From contig NZ_JALHLS010000010.1 of the NCBI RefSeq assembly GCF_022844445.1, positions 1-64,000 on the forward strand: a stretch of DNA of 64,000 nucleotides. Direction: 5' to 3'. The translations under genes and the position numbers were made by a program. Of this stretch, positions 1-8,145 are shown piece after piece (position 1 is the stretch's first letter; every line of letters starts with the position of its first letter). The stretch comes from Hyphomonas sp. Lineage in GTDB: Bacteria > Pseudomonadota > Alphaproteobacteria > Caulobacterales > Hyphomonadaceae. The notes under the pieces are model-generated. The model did not search any database and had not been told where the DNA came from. It saw only the letters and a list, made by a program, of their open reading frames with translations.

Positions 1-679
1 GGTCGCCGTCCTTTATCAGGTGCAGCACGAGGTCTTCGGCCGTCAGGGCCTGGGTCAGCGCCAGCGCATGGCCCCAAGGCACATCTGGATCCTGGATGCC
101 CTGCAGGATACGCACGGGGCCTGAAAATGGAATGTCCTTGTCGAGGATCGACCATTGCCGCCCGTCTTCAATCAGCGCGCGTGTGATCGGATAAGGTGCT
201 CCGTAGGCGGATGGTCTCAGGGTGAATCCTTCCTGCATGATTTCGGCCTGCTCCTCCGGCGTGAACTCCGGCCACATCAGCTTCTCGGTGAAGTCCGGGG
301 CAGGGGCGATCAGTACGAGGCCCTTCACGCGTTCCGGCCGGGCGAGCGCCGCCAGCAATGCCATCCACCCGCCCATGCTGGAGCCGACCAGTACCAGTGG
401 TCCGTCCGTCTGCGCGTCAATCACGGCGAGCGCATCTTCACGCCAGGCGCTGATCGTGCCTTCCTCGAACGCGCTGCCCGACTGGCCATGCCCCGAATAG
501 TCGAACAGCAGCGAACCGAACCCAGCGCCGCGTGCCCAGGCCTCGAGCGCCACCGCCTTGCCGCCGGTCATGTCGGACTTGAAGCCGCACAGCCACACAA
601 ACGTCACGCCGCCAGTTGCCGGTGTGCGGCGAAACGCGAGGCGCCGTCCCTCGGGTGAAGTGAAAGATTCCGTTGTCAT
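1..679 (-). CDS. Alpha/beta hydrolase, 3' part cut by window edge
   Basis: The reading frame opens at an ATG (679-677) and runs off the left edge after about 226 codons. It shows an alpha/beta-hydrolase fold: an FDYSGHGQSG strand-turn near residues 59-68, a nucleophile elbow GSSMGG at 99-104 (Ser101 the likely nucleophile), and GIQDPDVPW near residue 195, which should carry the acid. The catalytic His would lie beyond the edge. The short hydrolase with a G-x-S-M-G-G elbow resembles the ABHD10/serine-esterase group, but the substrate cannot be read from sequence. It is divergent from the glycosyltransferase gene, and the start regions overlap or nearly touch. Confidence 0.85.
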   Translation of the reverse strand, partial: MTTESFTSPEGRRLAFRRTPATGGVTFVWLCGFKSDMTGGKAVALEAWARGAGFGSLLFDYSGHGQSGSAFEEGTISAWREDALAVIDAQTDGPLVLVGSSMGGWMALLAALARPERVKGLVLIAPAPDFTEKLMWPEFTPEEQAEIMQEGFTLRPSAYGAPYPITRALIEDGRQWSILDKDIPFSGPVRILQGIQDPDVPWGHALALTQALTAEDLVLHLIKDGD

Positions 680-735
680 GGCAGTTGCCTTCCGCCATCT
701 CTCTCGCCTGTCAAGCGAGTAGGGCGGGCCGCGTA

Positions 736-1896
736 TTGGGCGAATTACCGGAACTTAAGGGAAAGACGATCCTGCAGGTCGCACCTGAGCTCTCCGCCGG
801 CGGCGTGGAGCGCACGGTGCTGGAAGTCACTGAGGCGATCGTTGAGGCCGGTGGTCGCGCTCTTCTCGCCAGCAAGGGCGGACGGTTGGAGGCGGAGTTT
901 GCCCGCCTCGGCGGCGAACTCATCCGCATGGACGCCAAAAGCCGCAACCCCCTCACTCTCAAACTTAACGAAGGCAAGCTGCGCCAGATCATCCGAGAGG
1001 AGAAGATCGACCTCGTTCATGCCCGTTCCCGCGCGCCTGCGTGGAGCGCTTGGGCGGCTGCGAAAGCTGAAGGTGTACCCTTCGTTACCACCTATCACGG
1101 CGCTTATTCCGGCACGACCGGTCTGAAGAAGGCCTACAATTCAGTCATGGCCAAAGGCGATCTCGTCATCGCCAATTCCGAGTGGATCGCCGCGCACATC
1201 GCCGAGGTCCACGGAATCGATCCCGCCCGTATCGTCACCATACCGCGCGGTGTGGACCTTGACGCCTTCGATCCCGCCGCCGTTGCCCAGGCCCGCGTGG
1301 ACGCGCTGCGCCAGGCCTGGGGCCTCGAAGGCGACACGCGTCTCGTGTTGCTGCTTCCTGGCCGCCTCACCAGCTGGAAAGGCCAGGGCCTGGCGCTGGA
1401 AGCCCTCGGTCTGCTCTCGCCCGAGGAGCGAGACGGCCTCATTCTCATCCTTGCCGGTGACGCGCAGGGCCGCGACGGCTACGTCTCCGACCTCGAGCAC
1501 CAGATCACCCGCCTTGGCCTGACCAGCCATGCCCGCATCGTGCCCCACATCACCGACATGCCTGCCGCCTACCTCGCCGCCGGCCTCGTCCTTGCCCCCT
1601 CCACCCGGCCGGAAGCCTTCGGCAGGGTCGCGGCCGAGGCCTCCGCCATGGCCCGGCCCGTGATCGTCGCCGACCATGGCGGCGCCCGCGAAACTGTTGT
1701 CGAATACGAGACCGGCACCCGCGCCGAACCGGGCAGCGCGCCCGCGCTGGCCGGTGCCATCCGTGCCATGCTCTCCCTCGGTCCGGCATCCCGCGCCTCG
1801 ATGGGCCGGGAGGGCCGTGCCCATATCAGCCGCCACTTCTCGAAAAGAGGGCTTCAGGCGGCGACACTGAGGGTCTATAAGCGCCTGCTGGAGTAG
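736..1896 (+). CDS. GT4-family glycosyltransferase
   Basis: The product is about 386 residues with two Rossmann-like domains of the GT-B fold. The N-terminal acceptor domain begins ILQVAPELSAGGVERTVLEV, which is typical of GT4 enzymes. The C-terminal half has the donor-site signature STRPEAFGRVAAEASAM, containing the E-x7-E motif. It probably moves a nucleotide-activated sugar onto a lipid or polysaccharide acceptor at the inner membrane; the sugar is unknown. The start is uncertain. There is no good ATG. TTG at 736 follows a weak purine stretch, and an in-frame TTG at 673 would overlap the divergent hydrolase start. The GT9 gene follows 14 bases downstream, so the two are likely cotranscribed for LPS or another surface glycan. 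Confidence 0.85.
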   Translation: MGELPELKGKTILQVAPELSAGGVERTVLEVTEAIVEAGGRALLASKGGRLEAEFARLGGELIRMDAKSRNPLTLKLNEGKLRQIIREEKIDLVHARSRAPAWSAWAAAKAEGVPFVTTYHGAYSGTTGLKKAYNSVMAKGDLVIANSEWIAAHIAEVHGIDPARIVTIPRGVDLDAFDPAAVAQARVDALRQAWGLEGDTRLVLLLPGRLTSWKGQGLALEALGLLSPEERDGLILILAGDAQGRDGYVSDLEHQITRLGLTSHARIVPHITDMPAAYLAAGLVLAPSTRPEAFGRVAAEASAMARPVIVADHGGARETVVEYETGTRAEPGSAPALAGAIRAMLSLGPASRASMGREGRAHISRHFSKRGLQAATLRVYKRLLE

Positions 1897-1910
1897 GGGA
1901 AATCGAGGAC

Positions 1911-2948
1911 TTGAACACCGCGCGGACCAAAACCGCCAGTCCGGCCAATCCGGGCGCCACGGCAAAGGAAGTGCTGGTCATCAAGCTCAGCGCGCTGGGT
2001 GACTTTGTCCTCGCGCTCGGCGCCATGCGTGCGGTCCGCGAGTTCCACCCCTCTGCCCGCATCACCCTGCTGACCACGCCGCCCTTCGAGGAATTTGCGA
2101 AGGTCATGCCTTATGTTGACGCCGTAGAGACCGATGGCCGCCCGGAAGGCCTGAAGCCCACTGCCGCCCTGATCCAGCGCATCAAGAAAGCGAAGTACGA
2201 CGTCATTTATGACTTCCAGACCAGCGGCCGCACCAAGAACTACTTCACCGCGCTCAACCGCGGCGGCAAGACGCCGCTCTGGTCCGGCCATCACGAGAAG
2301 GCCGCCTTCTTCCACGACAACCCGGCCCGCGGCTCGATGCACTCCATCGACCGGCTCGCCGAACAGCTGGAAGTCGCGGGTGTCGCGCCGCAGGGCCGCT
2401 GGCTTGGGCGCAGTGCGCCGTTCCCGGATCTTGGCTGGGTGCGTCCGAAGCTCGGCAACACGCCGCGCCTGAACCCCGCTTATTTCGGCCTCACGCCGCC
2501 CTACATGCTGTTGATCCCTGGCGCGTCCGAGCACCGTGAGGCCAAGCGCTGGCCGGTCGAGAACTATGCCGCCCTTGCCAAACGTATCGCCGATGCCGGC
2601 ATCCAGCCCGCCATCATCGGCGGCAAGGCGGAAGGCCAGATCGCGCAGGAGATCGTGAAGCGCGAGCCGCGTGTAAAAAGCCTTGTGACGCGTACGGATC
2701 TTTTCCAGATCGTGACGCTTGCCGAAACCGCCGTCTTCGTGGTCGGCAACGATACCGGCCCGATGCACATGGCCACGCTCGCTGGCGCGCCGGGCATCGC
2801 CCTCTTCGCCACCACCGAGAGCGATCCGGACCATTCGGCCCCGCGCGGCCCCAGGCCGGTCATCGTCAATGCGGCGCCTACGCTGCAGGAACTCTCGGTG
2901 GACGATGTCTGGCAATCGGTCCGCGCACTCGGCGTCCTGAAAGCCTAG
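1911..2948 (+). CDS. GT9-family (heptosyltransferase-like) glycosyltransferase
   Basis: A 345-residue protein of the ADP-heptose:LPS heptosyltransferase family. It has an N-terminal VLVIKLSALGDFVLALGAM signature (about residues 20-38) and a C-terminal nucleotide-sugar site VVGNDTGPMHMATLAGAPGIALF (split here by eye as VVGNDTGPMH then MATLAGAPG). Family members add heptose to the LPS inner core at the cytoplasmic face; the exact acceptor is not determinable. It starts with TTG, preceded by a GGGGAAATCGAGGA purine-rich site. It is 14 bases downstream of the GT4 gene. Its stop overlaps by 4 bases the stop of the convergent metalloprotease gene. A heptose bisphosphate phosphatase gene (gmhB-like) lies far away near 61 kb, consistent with heptose use. 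Confidence 0.88.
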   Translation: MNTARTKTASPANPGATAKEVLVIKLSALGDFVLALGAMRAVREFHPSARITLLTTPPFEEFAKVMPYVDAVETDGRPEGLKPTAALIQRIKKAKYDVIYDFQTSGRTKNYFTALNRGGKTPLWSGHHEKAAFFHDNPARGSMHSIDRLAEQLEVAGVAPQGRWLGRSAPFPDLGWVRPKLGNTPRLNPAYFGLTPPYMLLIPGASEHREAKRWPVENYAALAKRIADAGIQPAIIGGKAEGQIAQEIVKREPRVKSLVTRTDLFQIVTLAETAVFVVGNDTGPMHMATLAGAPGIALFATTESDPDHSAPRGPRPVIVNAAPTLQELSVDDVWQSVRALGVLKA

Positions 2949-5446
2949 TTTCCGCAGAACCAGCAGTCTTCCGTCTGCCCCATCGCGCCAATCGGCGGGC
3001 CGGGCGGCACCGGCAGGGCCGGCAGCGGCCGCGCCAGCGCCGCGTCTTCGCGGGCGAGATGCCGGCTGATCCGTGCACTGAGCGCGGCCAGGTGCGCGCG
3101 GTCTGTCTCGCTCTCGCCCTTGAGCTTCTTGCCGAAACCCTGGCTCATTGCTGCCAGCTTGGCGTCCACCACCGCCGAAACTTCCGCCGTCGCGCCTTCC
3201 GCCCGTGCCAGCGCCATCATCTCCGAAACGAACCGGGCCTGCACCACGCGCGCCAGCGGCGCCAGCCGCGCGTCGGTCTCCGGCGCAAACACTGCCGCGT
3301 CGATCTCGTCGAGGATTGCCCGAAGGCTCAACGTGCCCGGCACGCGCTGCTCATAGGCCGCCACGCGCCCCGCCCGCGAGGGTTCCAGAATCGCAGAGAG
3401 TGTTAGTCCCGCCGCAATATCTGCCGCGCCCGCAAGATCAAACACCGGCCCCGTCCGCCCCGGGAACACTTCAGCAATCGAGCCTACGCCGGCATAGCCC
3501 AGTTCGCCGGGCGTCAGCTGGTTCAGCACGGCGTCCGGCAGGTCCAGCGACGCCGGGTCCAGCGTGCGCACCAGCGCGGTCAGCGCGCGGCGCTGTTCCT
3601 CTGGCGCCATAGGTTTGGCTGCCGCGTCGCCGTCACCAGTCACTGCATAGCGGAAATCCAAGCCGCCGATGAACTTCGCCGCCGCCTCCACCTGATAGCG
3701 ATGGTAGAGGTAGACTGGCACAAGCACGGCATTGAGATCGGAGCTCGGCCGCCCTTTCGCCAGCACGCGCGGGCCAAACCCATCGAGCGCGATTCGCCGC
3801 ACGGTCATCACCTCGTCGAGCGCCGCAACGGGGTCTGCGCCATTGTCCCACACGGAGGCATAAGGATGCGCGGTGTCCATCGTGCGCGCATGGTCATCGG
3901 ACACAAAGCGCAGGCCTGATCCGTAGGCGGCGTCCACCATCGCGTCCAGCGCCGCGCCGTCATCTCGGCCGCCTGGAAACTCCGTATACAGCCACTTGAT
4001 CGTGAAAACGTCCCACGCGCCAAGCCCCGCGCCATAAGCGTTCGAGAAATCGAGACCGCCTTCCGCGGTTGGTTTCACCCACGGGGCCGGATAGTCCATC
4101 ACCGAGGCACGCCCCGTATTGCTGGCCGCAAAATTGTGGGCAATCCCGAGCGTATGGCCAACTTCGTGCGCCGAAAGCTGTCGGATGCGCGCCAGTGAGA
4201 TCGTGATCGGGTCGTCGGCTGCGCCGGTGCCCGTCTTCTCAGCGCCCGCAAGACCTTCGAAGATCATGCGGTCCTGCCGGATGCGCTGCGAGCCGAGGAT
4301 CACGTTCGCCTTCAGAATTTCACCGGTGCGCGGATCGGACACGCTGCCGCCATACGACCAGCCCCGCGTCTGCCGATGCACCCAGTTGATGACATTGTAG
4401 CGCACGTCCAGCGGATGCGCGTCCTCCGGCAGCACTTCTACGCGGTAGGCATCCTTGAAGCCCGCCGCCTCGAAACCTTCCGCCCACCAGCTTGCGCCCT
4501 CGATCAAGGCATCACGGATTTCCGGCGGCGCGCCATTGTCGACATAGAACACGATCGGCTTCTTGACCGGCGAAATTGCCGCTAAAGGGTCGGTCTTCTC
4601 CAGCCGGAACCGGCGCGACAGGCGCGTCACGATCGGCTCGCCCAGCGGTGCTGAGAAGTCATAGAAACCCATGCCGATATTGGCCGTGCGCTGATCAAAC
4701 GCGCGCGGCTCATATCCGTCATCCGGCAGGCGCACAAAGGAATGGTGTACTACCAGCGTCACCGCCCGTCCGTCCGCCGCCGCCGCGCGCGTCTCGGCGT
4801 TTGGCGCGGAGGTTTCGAAAGTCAGGAAGGCATCGATCTCCGTATTGTCTGGAAACGAAAGTACACTCGCGGTGTCCGGCATCGATCGGTCGGCCGCGAG
4901 ACTGTAGCCTGCCGCGTCCTTGCCGTGCGCCAGCGCTGCACTGAAATTGCCAGCGTCGCGCGTCAGAAAGCCCGTCAGGTCAACCAGCAGTCGGCCGTCC
5001 GCCCCGGTCGCCGCGATGCCGGTCGACCAGAGGAAGGACGTCGCAAAGCTCTGCTGGACGGATTTCTCTTCCGCCGCCCGCCCCGAGGTTGCCCGGTAGC
5101 GCCAGTTCTCCTGCTCGGCCACCACCTTGTCGCCAATCCGCCGGAACCGAACGATTTCGCCGGACGAAGCATTCCCCCGGTCGAGCCCAATCGGGTTCGA
5201 GCCGAGCCCCGCCGTGAGGCCGACTGCATGGATGAACCGCACACTCACGCCGTCCGCGCCCGGCGCGGGCAGGGCGGCCAGAACCCGCCCGGTCGCGGGG
5301 TCTGCGTAGAGGTCTAGAAAGCCCGGCCTGGCCGTCAGCCCCGCCACCTGCTGCTCCAGGGGCTTCGCCGGCGCTATCTTCGTCTCCGCCATCGCCGGCC
5401 CCGCCACCAGAATCAGACAGGCACCAATCATCGCAAAAAGTCTCAT
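2945..5446 (-). CDS. Secreted zinc-dependent metalloprotease (DUF5117/DUF4953 type)
   Basis: The product is 833 residues. An ATG at 5446 gives a clean signal peptide ([20 protein letters not shown], cleavage after AMA), so this start is preferred over an in-frame upstream one that would bury it. Near residue 430 the sequence [16 protein letters not shown] matches the extended metzincin motif HExxHxxGxxH, giving three His zinc ligands and the catalytic Glu. The size and the upstream beta-rich region fit the large bacterial zinc-dependent metalloproteases annotated with DUF5117/DUF5118/DUF4953. It probably acts in the periplasm or outside the cell on unknown protein substrates. It ends with a cysteine pair (DCWFCGN). 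It is divergent from infC and convergent with the GT9 gene. Confidence 0.85.
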   Translation of the reverse strand: MRLFAMIGACLILVAGPAMAETKIAPAKPLEQQVAGLTARPGFLDLYADPATGRVLAALPAPGADGVSVRFIHAVGLTAGLGSNPIGLDRGNASSGEIVRFRRIGDKVVAEQENWRYRATSGRAAEEKSVQQSFATSFLWSTGIAATGADGRLLVDLTGFLTRDAGNFSAALAHGKDAAGYSLAADRSMPDTASVLSFPDNTEIDAFLTFETSAPNAETRAAAADGRAVTLVVHHSFVRLPDDGYEPRAFDQRTANIGMGFYDFSAPLGEPIVTRLSRRFRLEKTDPLAAISPVKKPIVFYVDNGAPPEIRDALIEGASWWAEGFEAAGFKDAYRVEVLPEDAHPLDVRYNVINWVHRQTRGWSYGGSVSDPRTGEILKANVILGSQRIRQDRMIFEGLAGAEKTGTGAADDPITISLARIRQLSAHEVGHTLGIAHNFAASNTGRASVMDYPAPWVKPTAEGGLDFSNAYGAGLGAWDVFTIKWLYTEFPGGRDDGAALDAMVDAAYGSGLRFVSDDHARTMDTAHPYASVWDNGADPVAALDEVMTVRRIALDGFGPRVLAKGRPSSDLNAVLVPVYLYHRYQVEAAAKFIGGLDFRYAVTGDGDAAAKPMAPEEQRRALTALVRTLDPASLDLPDAVLNQLTPGELGYAGVGSIAEVFPGRTGPVFDLAGAADIAAGLTLSAILEPSRAGRVAAYEQRVPGTLSLRAILDEIDAAVFAPETDARLAPLARVVQARFVSEMMALARAEGATAEVSAVVDAKLAAMSQGFGKKLKGESETDRAHLAALSARISRHLAREDAALARPLPALPVPPGPPIGAMGQTEDCWFCGN

Positions 5447-5620
5447 GGCAGGCCCCCGGGACGCAGTGTTGAGCTGCGCACCAAAGCCGATCCCCTGCCG
5501 CAGGGCAATCTGGCCCCCCGAACTTTGCCGGTTGCGTCCCGGCCCGGTCCGCGCCAAAGCATCGCGCCTTGAAGATGCCTGCAATTGCGGGCATATTCAC
5601 GCCACTTTCAACAATCCGGG

Positions 5621-5636
5621 AAGGAGTCCTCCCATA
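5621..5636 (+). promoter_or_regulatory. Shine-Dalgarno and ATA start of infC
   Basis: A strong AAGGAG (5621-5626) lies 7 bases before ATA at 5634-5636. The ATA is in frame with IF-3, and starting there gives exactly 180 residues, the length of E. coli IF-3. No ATG, GTG or TTG lies suitably placed after this SD. Rare AUN starts on infC are the known basis for IF-3 autoregulation, because IF-3 itself discriminates against non-canonical start codons. Confidence 0.8.
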
Positions 5637-6176
5637 GCTCGCAGACCTGAAGCCGAAGCCCCCGCCAAAAAGCAGGTTGGCCCACGTATCAACGAAGAGA
5701 TCCGCGCCGCCCGCGTGCTGCTGATCGACGAAAAAGGTGAGAAGCAGGGCGTGATGCCCCTCGCTGCCGCGCTCGACGCTGCGCGCGAAGCGGCTCTCGA
5801 CCTTGTGGAAGTTTCCGGCGAGCAGGAAGTGCCTGTCGTCAAAATCCTCGATTACGGCAAGGTCCGCTTCGAGGAGCGCAAGAAGAAGGCTGCCGCCCGG
5901 AAGAAGCAAAAGTCTTCCGAGCTCAAAGAGATCAAGATCCGGCCGAACATCGACACGCACGATTATGAAGTGAAGGCCCGCGCCATCCACCGCTTCTTTG
6001 AAGAGGGTGACAAGGTGAAGATCACCCTGCGCTTCCGTGGCCGCGAGATGGCCCACCAGCATCTCGGCATGGAACTCCTCGAGAAGATGAAGAAGGATTT
6101 CGAGGAGACTGCCAAGGTCGAGCTCGAACCCAAGCTCGAGGGCAAGCAGATGACCATGGTCCTCGCCCCGCGTTGA
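5634..6176 (+). CDS. infC: Translation initiation factor IF-3
   Basis: The 180-residue product has the IF-3 N-terminal domain ([20 protein letters not shown] near residues 15-34), a lysine-rich linker ([15 protein letters not shown]) and the C-terminal domain with [19 protein letters not shown] and [16 protein letters not shown]. It binds the 30S subunit, keeps subunits apart and proofreads the initiator tRNA and start codon. The start is read as ATA with a strong SD 7 bases upstream, which suggests classical IF-3 autocontrol. A longer in-frame reading from 5445 would begin inside the divergent protease gene start and has no support. An intrinsic terminator follows within 25 bases, so infC is not obviously cotranscribed with rpmI-rplT, which begin 1.1 kb later. 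Confidence 0.96.
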   Translation: MARRPEAEAPAKKQVGPRINEEIRAARVLLIDEKGEKQGVMPLAAALDAAREAALDLVEVSGEQEVPVVKILDYGKVRFEERKKKAAARKKQKSSELKEIKIRPNIDTHDYEVKARAIHRFFEEGDKVKITLRFRGREMAHQHLGMELLEKMKKDFEETAKVELEPKLEGKQMTMVLAPR

Positions 6177-6200
6177 TCGGCCCCCATTGAACCGTCCAGA

Positions 6201-6227
6201 AGCCCTCGCCACCAGCGGGGGCTTTTT
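6201..6227 (+). terminator. Intrinsic terminator after infC
   Basis: AGCCCTCGC (6201-6209) pairs with GCGGGGGCT (6215-6223) around a 5-base loop, with one T-G wobble, and is followed by a T run to 6227. This is a standard rho-independent terminator 25 bases past the infC stop codon. Confidence 0.85.
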
Positions 6228-7283
6228 GCTACCCCCCCTATGAGTGTTCCCTCAGCGCGCGGCATCATCTGTCCATGCTTGCTGCTGGCCGGCACCGGAT
6301 TGCGGGACTTCTGCGGACGGCTTTCTTGTCGCTTCCCGCCTTCGCGGAGCAGGGGCACCGTGCCTCCGTGCCGAGCGGTGGGAAGACGTCTTCCCTGCTC
6401 GCTACGACCCCGTCACTCTCCGTATTCGGAGGATGTCGCCAGGAGACGCCCCTGCGCTCGCCGCCTGTGCCACTACCTGTTCGAAAGCCAGGGCCAGGTC
6501 ATCGATAACCGTATCAATGCCGCCGATGCTCTGTGGGCGGACTACGGTACCTTCCGCGCGCCAGCGCTCCCTTCGCTCGACCTTGGTGAGTCGCCCGCGC
6601 TCACGCGCCCGCTTTTCTCCGGCGCCACTGCCCGACATTGCCGCCCTGCCGAGGAACACCCCGTTGATGCATTGAGGCGCCGCCTCACGAATGCCGCCGG
6701 CGAGGTTAACGCCCTCGTCGGCGCCGCCCGCTTCGCAGGTGCCGAAGCCCTCGCGCTGGCGACTAATGCGACCGCGGTGTTTATGGCTGCGCTCAATGCA
6801 CCTTGCGACCGCTCACGGACTGCCCTTTCGGGCTGTCTGCTTTTTTCTCACTCCACAGATAATGCAATCCTGCGACTTCCCCCGATCATTCTCTGTTTCG
6901 CCGCCCGGCCCCGTTACCCTGATGCGAAGGCAACCCAGGTTCCTCTTTTTATAAAATGAGTGAATGATCGCCCAAATCAGGTAGGATGTTCCCGCCAGCT
7001 GCCTCCGGCTTTCAAAAAACGGGCGCCGCCCGCCAGGCCGCGATGCCGCCTCGAAAGCAAAAACCGTCCATAAGTCTCCAAACGACGTCTGGACGTTTCT
7101 GGGCTCGCCTTTTCGCGGGGCAAGGCGGAACTTTTGCCTAGGTTCAGCGCGCCCCCTTGATTCCTGGCCGCCGCTCCTTCATAAGCCGCCACTTCCGGAC
7201 TCCGGGGCGACGGCATTGCCCCACTGTCCGTGTATCCCGGGCCGCCAGATCTGGTGTGAGCTCTACAGTTTGAGGAGAAAAAC
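6228..7283. other. 1.06-kb stretch between infC and rpmI without a supported gene
   Basis: No reading frame here has a convincing start, SD and protein-like composition. The longest plus-strand frame (6240-6959) is Ser/Arg/Pro/Ala-rich and resembles no family I know. A minus-strand frame over about 6402-6600 has a short protein-like run (IGGIDTVIDDLALAFEQVV) but lacks clear ends. Parts near 6835-6965 are richer in A and T than the surroundings. The stretch might hold a decayed gene or an RNA. Only a possible rpmI promoter near its end is marked separately. Confidence 0.5.
7157..7184 (+). promoter_or_regulatory. Possible promoter of rpmI-rplT
   Basis: TTGATT (7157-7162) and TCATAA (7179-7184) are separated by 16 bases and lie about 100 bases upstream of rpmI. 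The match to a housekeeping promoter is only fair. The placement fits an independent promoter after the infC terminator. Confidence 0.3.
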
Positions 7284-7484
7284 ATGCCGAAGATGAAGAC
7301 CAAGAAGGCCGCTGCAAAGCGGTTCAAGATCACCGCGACCGGAAAGTTGAAGCATGGCGTGGCCGGCAAACGCCACCGCCTGATCAGCCATAACTCGAAA
7401 TATATCCGCCAGAACCGCGGCACGTCCGTCGGCGCCAAGGCAGACGAGTCCCGCGTCAAGAAGTACCTGCCGTACGGCCTGTAA
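7284..7484 (+). CDS. rpmI: 50S ribosomal protein bL35
   Basis: This 66-residue, strongly basic protein begins MPKMKTKKAAAKRFKITATG and contains KHGVAGKRHRLISHNSK, which matches bL35 over its full length. It is a component of the large ribosomal subunit. A GAGGAG SD lies 7 bases before the ATG. rplT follows 45 bases downstream, the usual rpmI-rplT pair. In many bacteria L20 represses this pair by binding the leader mRNA. A leader of up to about 100 bases is available here, but I did not identify an L20 site. Confidence 0.97.
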   Translation: MPKMKTKKAAAKRFKITATGKLKHGVAGKRHRLISHNSKYIRQNRGTSVGAKADESRVKKYLPYGL

Positions 7485-7529
7485 CTTCCTATCCCATTGA
7501 TCTTGAACACGAATTGACAGGAGGCCAGT

Positions 7530-7892
7530 ATGCCCCGTTCACGCGCCAAAGTGCCCGCCCACGCCCGCCACAAGAAGATCCTGAAGCAAGCCAAGGGCTT
7601 CCGCGGCCGCCGCAAGAATACCTTCAGCAACGCCTCCGCTGCTGTCTGGAAAGCCGGCGAGTACGCCTACGTTGGCCGCAAGGTCAAAAAACGCCAGTTC
7701 CGCTCCCTCTGGATCCAACGCATCAACGCTGCCGTCCGTATCCATGACGAAGAGCTGACATATTCCAGCTTTATCAACGGCTTGACGAAGGCCGGCATTG
7801 AAGTTGACCGGAAGGTCATGGCCGATCTCGCTGTCCGGGAACCGGAGGCTTTCGGCGCCCTCGTCTCCCAGGCCAAAGCTGCCCTCGCCTAA
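7530..7892 (+). CDS. rplT: 50S ribosomal protein bL20
   Basis: The 120-residue product shows the bL20 signature throughout: [20 protein letters not shown], then [14 protein letters not shown] and the hydrophobic C-terminal part [20 protein letters not shown]. It binds 23S rRNA early in 50S assembly and in several bacteria represses its own operon. An AGGAGG SD lies close to the ATG. It is followed after only 12 bases by a 53-residue basic ORF, which is likely on the same transcript. Confidence 0.97.
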   Translation: MPRSRAKVPAHARHKKILKQAKGFRGRRKNTFSNASAAVWKAGEYAYVGRKVKKRQFRSLWIQRINAAVRIHDEELTYSSFINGLTKAGIEVDRKVMADLAVREPEAFGALVSQAKAALA

Positions 7893-7904
7893 GGATCCCG
7901 ACCC

Positions 7905-8066
7905 ATGAGCAAGTCCCCGAACAGCGTCCTCCACCCGAGCAAGAAGCCGCGCGTCAAGCGCCGGAACTCGAAATGGACCGCCAACCTTTCAAAGCGCGCC
8001 AACATCGGCATTTTTGGCAACACCAAGAAGGCCCGCAACGCCCGCAAGAAAGCTGCCCGCGCGTAA
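7905..8066 (+). CDS. Small, very basic hypothetical protein (53 residues) in the L35-L20 operon
   Basis: I do not recognise this protein. It starts with ATG 12 bases after rplT and ends just before a strong terminator, so it looks like the last gene of the rpmI-rplT transcript. It has 10 Lys and 7 Arg in 53 residues and no Asp or Glu. The core KKPRVKRRNSKWTANLSKR is followed by NIGIFGNTKKARNARKKAA. Its composition is that of a small ribosomal or RNA-binding protein. Codon use (GCC, CGC, AAG, AAC) matches the neighbouring ribosomal genes. The upstream purines (AAGGA at 7891-7895, 9 bases before the ATG) can serve as an SD. A ribosome-associated role is inferred from position and charge only. 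Confidence 0.7.
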   Translation: MSKSPNSVLHPSKKPRVKRRNSKWTANLSKRANIGIFGNTKKARNARKKAARA

Positions 8067-8105
8067 TCTGATCGCGCCCGCTGGCACATCGCCCGCGCCT
8101 GAATT

Positions 8106-8144
8106 AAGCCTCCCGCTGACCTCATGTCGCGGGAGGCTTTTTTT
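8106..8144 (+). terminator. Strong intrinsic terminator after the L20 operon, carrying the SD of the next gene
   Basis: AAGCCTCCCGC (8106-8116) pairs perfectly over 11 bases with GCGGGAGGCTT (8129-8139), with a 12-base loop and a T run to 8144. The 3' arm contains GGGAGG, placed 9 bases before the ATG of the SUKH gene at 8146. The hairpin would therefore both end the ribosomal transcript and mask the next gene's ribosome binding site in any read-through RNA. Confidence 0.9.
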
Positions 8145-8145
8145 C

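Noticed and set aside
6240-6959. A 239-codon frame between infC and rpmI
   Set aside because: There is no SD and no recognisable domain; the composition changes along its length and is Ser/Arg/Pro/Ala-rich.
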